NCBI RefSeq assembly: GCF_015207105.1
Contig: NZ_JADEXO010000004.1
Coordinates: 60,912-124,911, forward strand
Direction: 5' to 3'
Length of the DNA: 64,000 nt
Origin: a cf. Phormidesmis sp. LEGE 11477
Lineage (GTDB): Bacteria > Cyanobacteriota > Cyanobacteriia > Phormidesmidales > Phormidesmidaceae
The notes beneath the pieces are model-generated. The model had not been told where the DNA came from and made no database searches. It saw only the letters and a program-made list of their open reading frames with translations. The position numbers were made by a program, and so were the translations under genes. The number at the start of each line of letters is the position of its first letter. Within the stretch, counting starts at the first letter, position 1. Below are positions 45,481-53,999 of the stretch, piece by piece.

Positions 45481-46752
45481 ATGCCCTCAGAAGTAAAGAT
45501 TCTAGGATTATCAGCAGAGCGAGGACGATGGCTGCTAATTTTACTGGGCATGAACGTATTGCTTTGTTCGGGCAGCGTTTATGCTTGGAGCGTTTTTCGC
45601 AAACCTTTAGAAACAGAACTCAATATCGGCGCGACCGAAAGTCTGTTGCCCTACACGATCGCACTGGTCTTTTATGCAGCTCTGATGCCAGTTTCAGGAT
45701 TTCTGATTCCTCGCATTGGACCACAAATGGTCACCGTGATCGGCGGAATTGCGGTAGGGCTGGGCTATTTTCTTTCTAGCTTTGCCACTGACATTACGAC
45801 AATGACACTGGCCTACGGGGTGATCGCCGGATCAGGCGTGGGAACTACCTATGGCGTGCCGATGGCGGTAGTGGCGCAGTGGTTTCCAGATAAAAAAGGC
45901 TTAGCAGTGGGTATCACCATTATTGGATTTGGGCTCTCTCCTTTGATCAGTGCGCCGATCGCCAGTAGTTTGATCAGCGCCTACAGCCTCAGGACGGCCC
46001 TGCGCGTCTTGGGCGTGACGTTTGGCCTGCTAATTCTGGCGATCGCCACTACACTTAAGCTCCCCCCAAAGGACTGGCATCCTCGCCAAGCATCCTCGCT
46101 ATCCCTTTCGACAGCCCCCACCCGTACCTATCCCAAACACTTGCTGACGAGTCGTTCGTTTTATGGGCTGTGGATTTGCTACGCGCTAGGCACCCTAATT
46201 GGCCTCAGCGCGATCGGGATTTCGAGCCCAGTCGGAGAGGAGATGATCAATGTTAATCCTGCCTTAGCGGCTAGCAGCGTCTCTTTGTTTGCCGTGTTCA
46301 ATGGGATTGCTAGGCCGCTGTTTGGCTGGTTGAGCGATCGCTTTGAGCCGCGCTATGTGGCGATCGCCAGCTATGTGCTGATTCTCATTGCCTGCATACT
46401 GATGGCCACTGCCCAGTCCGGGCAAGTCGCTACCTACTTACTGGCCTTCTGTTTATTTTGGTTTTGCTTAGGCGGGTGGCTGGCGATCGCACCGACCACG
46501 ACCCTCCGATTTTTCGACCCTGACCACTACGCTCAGAACTACGGCATTGTGTTCACCGCTTACGGTGTCGGTGCCCTGAGTGGAAACCTGGCCACCGGGC
46601 AGATTCGAGACTGGCTGGGCTCCTACACCTATGTGTTTTATCTGATGGCGCTGCTGGCTCTAGTCGGCATCGTCACGGCCAACACTTTGTTGAAGCGCGA
46701 TCGCTCTGAGACGATCACGTTGGAGACCACCCAAAAGTGTGGGAAACGTTGA
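45481..46752 (+). CDS. MFS transporter, oxalate/formate antiporter type
   Basis: A 423-residue protein with about 12 membrane helices. The start resembles OFA-family MFS proteins (CSGSVYAWSVFRKPLETELN), followed by GVGTTYGVPMAVVAQWFPDKKGLAVG and PLFGWLSDRFEPR. The known family member exchanges oxalate and formate; many others carry different anions. Given the pfl genes in the same window, formate or another acid is a reasonable guess. The sequence does not prove the substrate. Confidence 0.75.
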   Translation: MPSEVKILGLSAERGRWLLILLGMNVLLCSGSVYAWSVFRKPLETELNIGATESLLPYTIALVFYAALMPVSGFLIPRIGPQMVTVIGGIAVGLGYFLSSFATDITTMTLAYGVIAGSGVGTTYGVPMAVVAQWFPDKKGLAVGITIIGFGLSPLISAPIASSLISAYSLRTALRVLGVTFGLLILAIATTLKLPPKDWHPRQASSLSLSTAPTRTYPKHLLTSRSFYGLWICYALGTLIGLSAIGISSPVGEEMINVNPALAASSVSLFAVFNGIARPLFGWLSDRFEPRYVAIASYVLILIACILMATAQSGQVATYLLAFCLFWFCLGGWLAIAPTTTLRFFDPDHYAQNYGIVFTAYGVGALSGNLATGQIRDWLGSYTYVFYLMALLALVGIVTANTLLKRDRSETITLETTQKCGKR

Positions 46753-46834
46753 AAACTGAACGTTAACAGAGTGGGATACAATGAAAGTTTTCGCAATAAA
46801 CCTTTCAGCCACTTTAGGCATTCACCTCCGCTAT

Positions 46835-46880
46835 TAGCGGCCTTAGACTAATAGAGGTAGCGGCCTTAGACTAATAGAGG
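46835..46880 (+). repeat. Two identical 23-bp units in tandem
   Basis: A 23-base unit beginning TAGCGGCCTTAGAC and ending TAATAGAGG is repeated without gap at 46835 and 46858. It lies just before the DUF4160 gene. Confidence 0.9.
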
Positions 46881-46901
46881 TATTAGACTGAGCGACTATC
46901 A

Positions 46902-47162
46902 ATGCCGATACTTATTAGGTTCGCAGGGAAAGTGCGAATCATCGTCTACCCAGGCGACCATCTGCCAACTCATGTTCATGTAAAAGACGATCAATATGAG
47001 GTGAAGGTCAATATTTCTGGTGATACTGCTCAGATAATGCAGCCGTCAAAGAAGGAAAGATTCAGGACAACGCCTAAGTTTACGGAAAAGGCGTTGCAGT
47101 TCTGTCAGGCAAACTTAGATTTTCTCAAAGAAGAGGTGAAAATTTACTATGAAGCTGAATGA
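46902..47162 (+). CDS. DUF4160 protein
   Basis: An 86-residue protein starting MPILIRFAGKVRIIVYPGDH and having the family's HLPTHVHVKDDQYEVKV. DUF4160 genes are typically found with a DUF2442 gene, as here, and are suspected toxin-antitoxin-like pairs. It overlaps the following gene by 14 bases. Confidence 0.8.
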   Translation: MPILIRFAGKVRIIVYPGDHLPTHVHVKDDQYEVKVNISGDTAQIMQPSKKERFRTTPKFTEKALQFCQANLDFLKEEVKIYYEAE

Positions 47163-47451
47163 AGCGGTAGCAGTAAGGTACAGGCGAGAGACCAAGGCGG
47201 TTGTCGTGTCTTTCGCCGATGGCTCGCAATCCTCTTGGCCAGTTCGCTTGTTAGAGATGACAAAACGTACTGATGATGGCTATGTTGCGATCGCCCCTAA
47301 TGATGATGAACTATCAGCCGTCGAGTTGTTTGGTAGCGATGCCATTGTGTGGGATGAGCTCGGGCAGATCTTTAGAATTGAGGATCTTCAAAATCATATA
47401 TATGGACGAAAAGCCTGGATGGAATCGCTGTCAGCTAGTGTTGTGTCTTAG
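47149..47451 (+). CDS. DUF2442 protein
   Basis: A 100-residue protein of the DUF2442 family (YRRETKAVVVSFADGSQSSWPV; LFGSDAIVWDELGQIFRIEDL). It is the usual partner of DUF4160. The function of the pair is not established. Confidence 0.8.
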   Translation: MKLNEAVAVRYRRETKAVVVSFADGSQSSWPVRLLEMTKRTDDGYVAIAPNDDELSAVELFGSDAIVWDELGQIFRIEDLQNHIYGRKAWMESLSASVVS

Positions 47452-47467
47452 CACCTTTTCCTCTTCA

Positions 47468-48580
47468 TTAGGGCATTTGATTAGGCTTTTGCAGAGGCTT
47501 TGAGCTCAGCGGACACAGAAGCCGGTTCATCACCTGTAGCTGTTCTGCGGTTCCCAAACAGATCAGAAAATCTTTTGGCTGTAGTCGAATATCTGAGGTG
47601 GGGCCGACGATTAGCTCGCCCTGATCACGCCGAATCGCCACAATCAAAACGCCTGTGAGCGCTCTTAGCTGTGATTCTTTGAGCGTCTGGCCAATCTGAG
47701 CACAGGCTGAAGAATCGAGGAAGAACTCTTCCATGTAGTAGGTGCGATCGCCGCTCGAAACAATGCCATCCATAAAATCCATCACCTGGGGTCGCAGGGC
47801 AGCGGCGGCCATTCGCTTGCCGCCAGTAATGTAGGGCGAAATCACCGCATCTGCACCAACCCGCCGTAATTTCTGGATAGCCTCACTGCTGCTGGCGCGA
47901 GCGATAATCCGCACCCGAGGATTCAGCGTTCTAGCCGAGAGCACGGTGTACAGGTTTTCTGCATCAGAAGTCAATGCCGAGATCAAACAAACCGCCGACT
48001 CGATTTTTACTAAGTGCAGCGTATGGTCTGAGGTCGCATCGCCCTGCACTGCCACAAAGCCTAGTGTCTGGGCCTGCTCTACCCGGTCAGCTTCGGTATC
48101 GACGATGACAAACGGAATTTTTTGCAAGGAAAACTCTTCTGCAATCTGCCGCCCTGTTCTACCAAATCCGCACAAAATATAGTGGTTAGAGAGATTTTGC
48201 ATAAGCTTACGGCGCTGATTCAGGCGGACGCCTTCTTGAAAGTAGCCTTTGACAATCGCTTCTGTAAATCGATTGGCCATATATCCAACCGCCGCAATCC
48301 CCAAAAAGATCAGCACCGTTGTAAATACCCGACCGCGATCGCCCAGTGGCCGAACTTCTGAAAAGCCCACGGTCGTCAAGGTAATCACAGTCATGTAGAG
48401 CGCCTCGGCCAGGTGCCAGCCCTCCACCAGCCAATACCAAAGAGTTCCGGCCAAAATAATGCCGACTAGCGCCAACAGCCCTCGAAAAAGCTCTCGCTGC
48501 GTTTTTCGATATCTTTCTTGCAGAGCCGTATAGTAACGGTCTCGTGCCTTGGGTTCTCGAATGAATGGCGGACGTGGCAA
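47468..48580 (-). CDS. Two-TM potassium channel with TrkA-N and TrkA-C domains
   Basis: A 370-residue protein. Two membrane helices (about 33-50 and 87-105) flank a pore with selectivity filter TTVGFSEV, a variant of TVGYGD. The RCK part follows, with the nucleotide loop GFGRTGRQIAEEF at about 139-151 and ending in a TrkA-C domain. It is probably a ligand-gated K+ channel like MthK. No link to the nif genes is visible. Confidence 0.88.
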   Translation of the reverse strand: MPRPPFIREPKARDRYYTALQERYRKTQRELFRGLLALVGIILAGTLWYWLVEGWHLAEALYMTVITLTTVGFSEVRPLGDRGRVFTTVLIFLGIAAVGYMANRFTEAIVKGYFQEGVRLNQRRKLMQNLSNHYILCGFGRTGRQIAEEFSLQKIPFVIVDTEADRVEQAQTLGFVAVQGDATSDHTLHLVKIESAVCLISALTSDAENLYTVLSARTLNPRVRIIARASSSEAIQKLRRVGADAVISPYITGGKRMAAAALRPQVMDFMDGIVSSGDRTYYMEEFFLDSSACAQIGQTLKESQLRALTGVLIVAIRRDQGELIVGPTSDIRLQPKDFLICLGTAEQLQVMNRLLCPLSSKPLQKPNQMP

Positions 48581-48674
48581 GCTAACGAGATTCCTTCACT
48601 ATATAGCGTTGGTCACTTGACTGAGGTGCAGTTTGCAGGCTAAAAGCTTTATGTTGCAACGGGTCAAGTGACGC

Positions 48675-48724
48675 GCCTGGACCGTAGGCTTTGCCTTCTC
48701 GCAGAGTATGCATCCGGTCCAGGC
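48675..48724 (-). repeat. 30-nt core repeat framed by an inverted repeat, copy 2
   Basis: GCCTGGACCG (48675-48684) and CGGTCCAGGC (48715-48724) are perfect inverted arms. The core between them (48685-48714) is the reverse complement of the core at 22358-22387, with two differences. The arms differ completely from copy 1. It lies between the K+ channel and the cyclotransferase gene. Confidence 0.85.
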
Positions 48725-48731
48725 TATAAAA

Positions 48732-49268
48732 CTAGCTTGCCTTTTGCAGGCCGCGCATGTGCTCAAAAAGACTCCAGCAGTAGTGCTCTGGTAGATTGCA
48801 AGTAACAGCGCCTCGCATCACCACAGAAAAGTACCAGTCATTGGGGGGAACTTCTACAGGCATTTTCTTGACAACGACGTAGGTTCGCACCTGGATGTAG
48901 GCCCGTCCGCCGCTGCTGACGGTAACGTGCTCTTGGCGATAGCCGCCCTGCTCGACGCCTTCACGCCGATCGAGGCGATCGCTAAACCGTAAAGGCAACC
49001 GATAAAGCACCCCCTGCACCTCACAACCCGGCGCTGGCGAGATATCGAGCGCACCGCACTGCCGCTGATGAGAATAATAGTGAAACCCTAAACGATAGCC
49101 CTTCAAAGTGGCCGGGCCTACCACATAGGGATGGGTATTTTCCCTAAGCGATCGCTTTAAATCGACCGGGCACATGCAAGAGCCATAGGCAAAATAGTGA
49201 AAGTAGGATTCGGGAGGCAAACGCTCAGGGGCAGAATGTTCGAAAGAGGGAGGGTCGAAAGGTGACAT
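48732..49268 (-). CDS. Gamma-glutamylcyclotransferase-like (AIG2 type) protein
   Basis: A 178-residue protein with the substrate-binding FAYGSCMCPVDLKRS near the N-terminus and the expected catalytic Glu in RREGVEQGGYRQEHV. Family members open gamma-glutamyl peptides to 5-oxoproline. It is followed 10 bases upstream by the 2Fe-2S protein gene on the same strand, so the two may be co-expressed. Confidence 0.75.
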   Translation of the reverse strand: MSPFDPPSFEHSAPERLPPESYFHYFAYGSCMCPVDLKRSLRENTHPYVVGPATLKGYRLGFHYYSHQRQCGALDISPAPGCEVQGVLYRLPLRFSDRLDRREGVEQGGYRQEHVTVSSGGRAYIQVRTYVVVKKMPVEVPPNDWYFSVVMRGAVTCNLPEHYCWSLFEHMRGLQKAS

Positions 49269-49278
49269 AGCTCAGCAC

Positions 49279-50040
49279 TTAATGCAGCTCGCAAAAGTGT
49301 TTTTCAATCAGGGATGGCAGGTCCTGAGGGTTCAGACCATAATAGCGGTGTTTGCCAGGCATAATTGTCAGCGCAGGTGCTTTTGAGCAGCACTTTTGAC
49401 AGCCAGTGTATTGAATCTCTACTCGATCTTGAAGCTGATAGGTCTGCAGCGCCTGCTCTAGCGCCAAAGCAAGCTGACGGCCACCGCGCTTTTTACAGCC
49501 TGATTTGTGACAGACTAGGATCTTTTGCTTCTGGGGGCTGGGTGTAGTTAAAGCTGCCTGAGCAGATGGGACGGTCTGAGTAGATGAACCTGTCTGAACA
49601 GTTGGGGTGGCGGCAGGCAAAATGGTCGCAGACTCGGAAAAGAGACAGTAGGCTTTGAGCTGAACGACGTTCGCCGCGTAGTCGAGCTGACTGCGACCAA
49701 TACAACGAACGCGATCGCCCAGTCGAAGAGAGCGTTGCCTGAGCGATTGTTTTACAGCAGCCTGTAGATTTGTCGGCAGCTCAATCGCGATCGTCTCTGG
49801 CTCGCCAGCCAAATCATCCTCAACTAGCGTGTCGACCACTAGCACAATCGACCTGACCTGATCCGGCGGCTCACCCAGCAGTCCCAGAAAGATGCCGTTT
49901 AGATTAAACATCCAAGGTGGCAAGCCACCTAGCCGGGTACCTGGTCGATTGGATTGATCGACCCAGGCCGTATCTTCTTTGATATCAGAAACAATGTCTG
50001 CCATCGTCTCTGACGCGGCAGCCAAGCTAGTGTTCAACAT
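49279..50040 (-). CDS. Protein with C-terminal thioredoxin-like [2Fe-2S] domain
   Basis: A 253-residue protein. The first 135 residues are an unassigned domain. After a Thr/Pro/Gln-rich linker, residues 172-253 form a thioredoxin-like ferredoxin with cluster-type cysteines C177, C182, C214 and C217 or C218. It lies downstream of nifT on the same strand, 90 bases away. It might carry electrons or act in cofactor handling for nitrogenase; this is inference. Confidence 0.72.
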   Translation of the reverse strand: MLNTSLAAASETMADIVSDIKEDTAWVDQSNRPGTRLGGLPPWMFNLNGIFLGLLGEPPDQVRSIVLVVDTLVEDDLAGEPETIAIELPTNLQAAVKQSLRQRSLRLGDRVRCIGRSQLDYAANVVQLKAYCLFSESATILPAATPTVQTGSSTQTVPSAQAALTTPSPQKQKILVCHKSGCKKRGGRQLALALEQALQTYQLQDRVEIQYTGCQKCCSKAPALTIMPGKHRYYGLNPQDLPSLIEKHFCELH

Positions 50041-50130
50041 GCGAGGTTTCCTCTAGCGATGAATAGGCACGATGAATGAGCAGTTGATTAAAGGAGAGCA
50101 GTTAATGAGAGAAAAAAGACACAGAGCTAT

Positions 50131-50334
50131 TTACTTTAGCCGTTTGGCTCGCACCGTTTGAGGCGTGTGAATAGGGTCGCCTAAGCCAGCTATCTGTAGC
50201 TCCCAGCCATTCGACAGCGTCAGAATATGATTGTCATCTGATTGTGCTTTCTGGGTGACTTCTTCTTCCAAGTCTTTTTTGGCCACGTAGGCCATTAATT
50301 TTCCGGCGCGATCCGTATGGAGCATCACTTTCAT
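50131..50334 (-). CDS. nifT: NifT/FixU
   Basis: A 67-residue protein with the NifT features MKVMLHTDRAGKLMAYVAKKDLEE and LSNGWELQIAGL. NifT occurs only in nif clusters; no essential role is known. It belongs to the minus-strand nif group with nifV, dps and nifP, far from nifZ and nifK. Confidence 0.9.
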   Translation of the reverse strand: MKVMLHTDRAGKLMAYVAKKDLEEEVTQKAQSDDNHILTLSNGWELQIAGLGDPIHTPQTVRAKRLK

Positions 50335-50353
50335 CGCTGATTCCTACCATTAA

Positions 50354-50383
50354 GAAGATACAGATTGAGAAGATACAGATTGA
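50354..50383 (+). repeat. Two tandem 15-bp units in the nifV-nifT spacer
   Basis: GAAGATACAGATTGA occurs twice without gap at 50354 and 50369, followed by a near-repeat of GAAAAAGT...AGAGAT. It lies 20 bases upstream of the nifT start on the minus strand. Confidence 0.85.
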
Positions 50384-50535
50384 AAAAGTCTAGAGATTGA
50401 AAAAGTTCAGAGATCAGAGAGTTTTATGCAGCCAATGCCCTCAGACATTAGGACATTGGCTGATCACTTTAGCAGTTGTTCTATAGCTGCTATAGCTGGT
50501 GTTGTGGTACTAGCTATAGTGACAAGTGACAAATC

Positions 50536-51699
50536 CTACAGCGCTTCAGCCGCAAGGGTGAGCAGTTCATCCACAGTGAGGCTACGTTTGAGCTGGGTGG
50601 CGCGATCGCGGACCGCATCGAGCACTGATTGGCTCTGAGCTGACTCAAACCTCATGCCCGCACCTTGCATCACCTGATTCAACAGATGGCGGCCTGAATG
50701 TTTACCCACAACAAACTGGCGCTGCCGACCGACTTCTATCGGATCAAAAGGTTCGTAAGTGGTGGGATCAGCCAAGACCCCATGCGCGTGAATGCCGGAT
50801 TCGTGGGCAAATGCATTTTTACCCACAATGGCCTTCCAAGGAGGAACCGGGCAGTTGACGGCTTTAGCAACAGAGCGCGATAGCTCTAGTAAGTGCTGGG
50901 TATGGATACCCAGCTTAATACCATAGATATGTTTTAGCGCCATCACCACTTCTTCTAAAGCCGCGTTCCCGGCCCGCTCTCCTAATCCGTTGACGGTGGT
51001 ATTGATCGAACCAGCACCCGCACGAACACCGGCTAATGCATTCGCACTCGCTAGGCCGAGGTCGTTGTGGGTATGCATCTCGACCGGAATCTCTAGCGCA
51101 GCAACAAGTCTTTGCACTTTCTCAAAGGTAGTAAACGGATCGAGAATCCCGACCGTATCACAAAATCGAAAGCGAAACGCCCCCCACTCTTGGGCAAACT
51201 GAGCCGCATCAACTAGAAATTGTTCGTCTGCGCGTGAGCTGTCTTCACCGCCCACACTCACCTCTAGGCCGTGATCTTTGGCAAAATTGATGGCATCGCG
51301 TAGCTGCAACAACATCGCATTCCAGCGGCCCTGAAACTTGACTTGAATCTGGGCATCAGACACTGGAATAGAAATATGGACTCGCTTTAGTCCGCAGTTC
51401 AAGGAGGCTTGAATATCGGCGATGACTGCGCGATTCCAGCCTAGGATTTTGGCATTGAGACCCAAAGTGGCGATCGCTCGAATTGACTGGGCTTCGATTT
51501 GTCCCATCGCTGGAATACCCACTTCTAATTCTTGAACACCGATGGCATCTAAGAATTTGGCGATCGCCACTTTTTCTTCTAGACCAAAGACAACCCCGGC
51601 GGCCTGTTCGCCGTCTCGCAAAGTGGTGTCGTTGATATAGATAGGGGCCGGATTGGGGGCCGGGTAGGTTTGAGGTGAAGTGGAAGATGAAAGCGTCAT
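50536..51699 (-). CDS. nifV: Homocitrate synthase NifV
   Basis: A 387-residue DRE-TIM enzyme joining acetyl-CoA and 2-oxoglutarate to homocitrate, the organic part of FeMo-co. Signature motifs are INDTTLRDGEQAAGV, EMHTHNDLGLASANALAG with metal His residues, and GIHAHGVLADP. Leucine or citramalate enzymes share the fold, but the nif context supports NifV. It would draw on the same acetyl-CoA that PFL makes. Confidence 0.92.
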   Translation of the reverse strand: MTLSSSTSPQTYPAPNPAPIYINDTTLRDGEQAAGVVFGLEEKVAIAKFLDAIGVQELEVGIPAMGQIEAQSIRAIATLGLNAKILGWNRAVIADIQASLNCGLKRVHISIPVSDAQIQVKFQGRWNAMLLQLRDAINFAKDHGLEVSVGGEDSSRADEQFLVDAAQFAQEWGAFRFRFCDTVGILDPFTTFEKVQRLVAALEIPVEMHTHNDLGLASANALAGVRAGAGSINTTVNGLGERAGNAALEEVVMALKHIYGIKLGIHTQHLLELSRSVAKAVNCPVPPWKAIVGKNAFAHESGIHAHGVLADPTTYEPFDPIEVGRQRQFVVGKHSGRHLLNQVMQGAGMRFESAQSQSVLDAVRDRATQLKRSLTVDELLTLAAEAL

Positions 51700-51713
51700 A
51701 GCAGCCTCGCAGG

Positions 51714-52271
51714 TTATTTCAAAAAGGCAAAGGTGAGACTGTCTTCGACCAGGAAGTGATCTAGATGAAAGGCTCGATCTTCTGTCGTCAGCAGAATTTG
51801 TTCATAGAGATAGCGGGTGGCGCGATCGCCTACACTTTCGGCCTGAGTGGCCAATCGGCGTACCAGAGAAATCACCGCCTGCTCAGCTGACAAATCATTT
51901 TCAATCATTTGCCGACAAACATAGACGCCCTCCGGCTCAGGATCAAAACAACAGAGTTCTGATAGCTGGCCAAAAGAACCTGCCGGAATCCCGCCTAGCC
52001 CATTTAGTCGCTCAGCGATATCGTGAGCATGTTCCTGGGTTTGGCCATAGCTCTCCTGAAAAAATTCGTGAATAGAATAAAATTCAGCCCCTTCAGTGAC
52101 AAAATGTTGCTTTTGATACTGCAAATACAGTCCCTGAAAGCTGGCATAGGCTAGGTTTAGCCCTTCGCACACAGGCACAGTCACCTCTCTTTCGAGACTG
52201 ACCGGATTAGGCCCAACATCACCAAAAGCTCGGACAAGATTTTGAACAGATTGAACAGATTGAATAGTCAT
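51714..52271 (-). CDS. dps: Dps family ferritin-like protein
   Basis: A 185-residue Dps-type protein. The ferroxidase region is [24 protein letters not shown] and the second motif is [18 protein letters not shown]. It sequesters iron and removes peroxide, protecting iron enzymes and DNA. A dps gene is also part of the nif region in Leptolyngbya boryana. The ATG at 52271 ([13 protein letters not shown]) is chosen because the longer frame upstream is repeat-rich. nifV lies 14 bases beyond its stop. Confidence 0.88.
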   Translation of the reverse strand: MTIQSVQSVQNLVRAFGDVGPNPVSLEREVTVPVCEGLNLAYASFQGLYLQYQKQHFVTEGAEFYSIHEFFQESYGQTQEHAHDIAERLNGLGGIPAGSFGQLSELCCFDPEPEGVYVCRQMIENDLSAEQAVISLVRRLATQAESVGDRATRYLYEQILLTTEDRAFHLDHFLVEDSLTFAFLK

Positions 52272-52292
52272 ACGATTACTCCAAACAGCTAA

Positions 52293-52371
52293 GATTGAAT
52301 AGGGATTGAATAGGTCGTAAATTGAACAGGGTGTAAATTGAACAGACGCTAGAAAGCGATCTAAATTGAAC
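52293..52371 (+). repeat. Degenerate ATTGAAYRG repeats upstream of dps
   Basis: ATTGAAYRG-type motifs recur about five times between 52293 and 52371, with irregular spacing, in the spacer between the Asr1405-like gene and dps. They may be simple slippage products. Confidence 0.55.
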
Positions 52372-52417
52372 GAGCGAAAGCAGATTTTGCCCACAGAACT
52401 TGTCTGAGGTGAGACTT

Positions 52418-52720
52418 TCAGAAAACCACAGCACAGGCCACCCGGCTACTCCAGCAGCGCTCTAGCCAATCCACGCCGCCCTGACGAGAAACTTCAAATC
52501 TGCGTACCACGCTGTTGACCAGCAATAGTTCGATCGGATCGTTCGCATCGACACGCAAAGTGCCATCAATTGGACAGGCGCAGGGAATGTCGAGTTCTTG
52601 CAAGCGAAGATTGATTGACCAGCGATCGACCCGAGGAACTGAAACAACATAGCCTAGAGCATCGGGGTCTGAATCAGGCTGGCTGGCACGAGAGATAGCA
52701 ACAGAAGTGTAGTTATCCAT
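52418..52720 (-). CDS. Asr1405/Asl0597 family protein
   Basis: A 100-residue cyanobacterial protein ([44 protein letters not shown]). Related Anabaena genes lie beside nifP/nifV-type genes. The function is unknown. The start overlaps the nifP stop by 8 bases, so it is translated together with nifP. Confidence 0.85.
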   Translation of the reverse strand: MDNYTSVAISRASQPDSDPDALGYVVSVPRVDRWSINLRLQELDIPCACPIDGTLRVDANDPIELLLVNSVVRRFEVSRQGGVDWLERCWSSRVACAVVF

Positions 52721-53453
52721 GAGATGAAGACTCCAGTGTAGTTAAAGACGAATGGGCAGAGAGCTTGAGATGGTATAGCTGATCTTCTAATCGTTGAATC
52801 CGAGTCCAAAAATGCTGTATTGTTTCGGCTTCGAGATCGGGCAGGTGGCCGTGTTCTAACGGGGCTGCGGTGGTGTTGCATTCACCGACATTGCGGCTAG
52901 GGACGCCGACGGCGGTGCAGTGAGCCGGAACCGCATGCAAAACGACGGAGCCAGCGCCAATCCGGGCATGATTGCCAATGTGGATATTCCCCAATACGTT
53001 TGCACCTGCCCCAATCACAACGCCTTTACCGACAGTAGGATGGCGCTTGCCCGTTTCTTTACCGGTGCCTCCCAAAGTGACACCCTGATAAATCAGGCTA
53101 TAGTCGCCGACAACAGCGGTTTCTCCAATCACAACCCCCATTCCGTGATCGATAAACACTGCCACCCCTAGCTGCGCCCCAGGATGAATTTCAATACCCG
53201 TAAAACAGCGAGCCAAGTGTGAGAGCAATCGAGGCAGAAAGGGAATATGCCGACAATGTAGCCAGTGGGCCAGACGATGGGCTGTTACTGCATGAAGTCC
53301 GGGATAGCAACACAGCACTTCTAGCCAGCTGCGAGCTGCCGGATCGCGCTCGAAGATAATGGCAAAGTCTGAGAACAGAGGCCACTGCGATGGAACAAGA
53401 TCAGTCAACTGCCGCAGATAATAAGTGATAACTCTCTTTAAGGAGGGAAACAT
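52713..53453 (-). CDS. nifP: NifP-type serine acetyltransferase
   Basis: A 246-residue CysE-family enzyme making O-acetylserine. After a helical start, a left-handed beta-helix carries [25 protein letters not shown] and [22 protein letters not shown], with catalytic Asp-His in IDHG. In nif clusters such an enzyme is called NifP and raises cysteine supply for Fe-S clusters. The ATG at 53453 is chosen; an upstream TTG would add a non-conserved stretch. It heads the minus-strand nif group. Confidence 0.9.
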   Translation of the reverse strand: MFPSLKRVITYYLRQLTDLVPSQWPLFSDFAIIFERDPAARSWLEVLCCYPGLHAVTAHRLAHWLHCRHIPFLPRLLSHLARCFTGIEIHPGAQLGVAVFIDHGMGVVIGETAVVGDYSLIYQGVTLGGTGKETGKRHPTVGKGVVIGAGANVLGNIHIGNHARIGAGSVVLHAVPAHCTAVGVPSRNVGECNTTAAPLEHGHLPDLEAETIQHFWTRIQRLEDQLYHLKLSAHSSLTTLESSSHG

Positions 53454-53999
53454 AACACGGGTGGCCGACTGAATGGCCGCTATAGAAAACTTTGTTTGTT
53501 CGTTTATAGCAGCCGCGTTTTGACGGGGCGATCGCAACCGCCCAATCCAAATTTACTAGAACTATTAAGCCTGCACTCAAACGCTAGAGCCCTTTGCCAG
53601 CGTCCTTTGCAAATTTGTTCGAGGTAGACCCACTAGTATTTCAGGCATTAAGGACAAGCATTTCTCAGCGCAGGTACAAGTATTATGCACTCAGCCGCAA
53701 AGCCCCTCTATGCGGCAGTTACAGGATTTTTCAGCATGAACAAAGAAAGACTTTCCTACTGTACTCAGATCTAAAATTCGAGCCCCTAGAGCACCTTTTT
53801 TTGTAGCATTCGTCACTTTACTCCACACACTCCATAACAGTGAAATCCTTTTTATAAGAGAGCAAAGTAGCCCACAAAAAAATACGCCCTAAACCCGCAC
53901 AGTGCTGTGAGATCTAGAGCGTAATTTAAGTGACCAGCGCTATCGATGAGTGAGAACAATATATAGGTAGCGACTAGTTTCTACGACCAAATTCTTGGA
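53454..53999. other. Promoter gap between nifP and the desaturase gene
   Basis: About 550 bases without a gene that I can support. The nifP promoter should lie here. I find no NtcA-type GTA-N8-TAC site and no copy of the block found upstream of the cnfR genes. Confidence 0.4.

Noticed and set aside
53594..53806. Possible 70-residue gene in the nifP-desC gap
   Set aside because: No convincing start signal, no recognised motif, and composition does not look like nearby genes.
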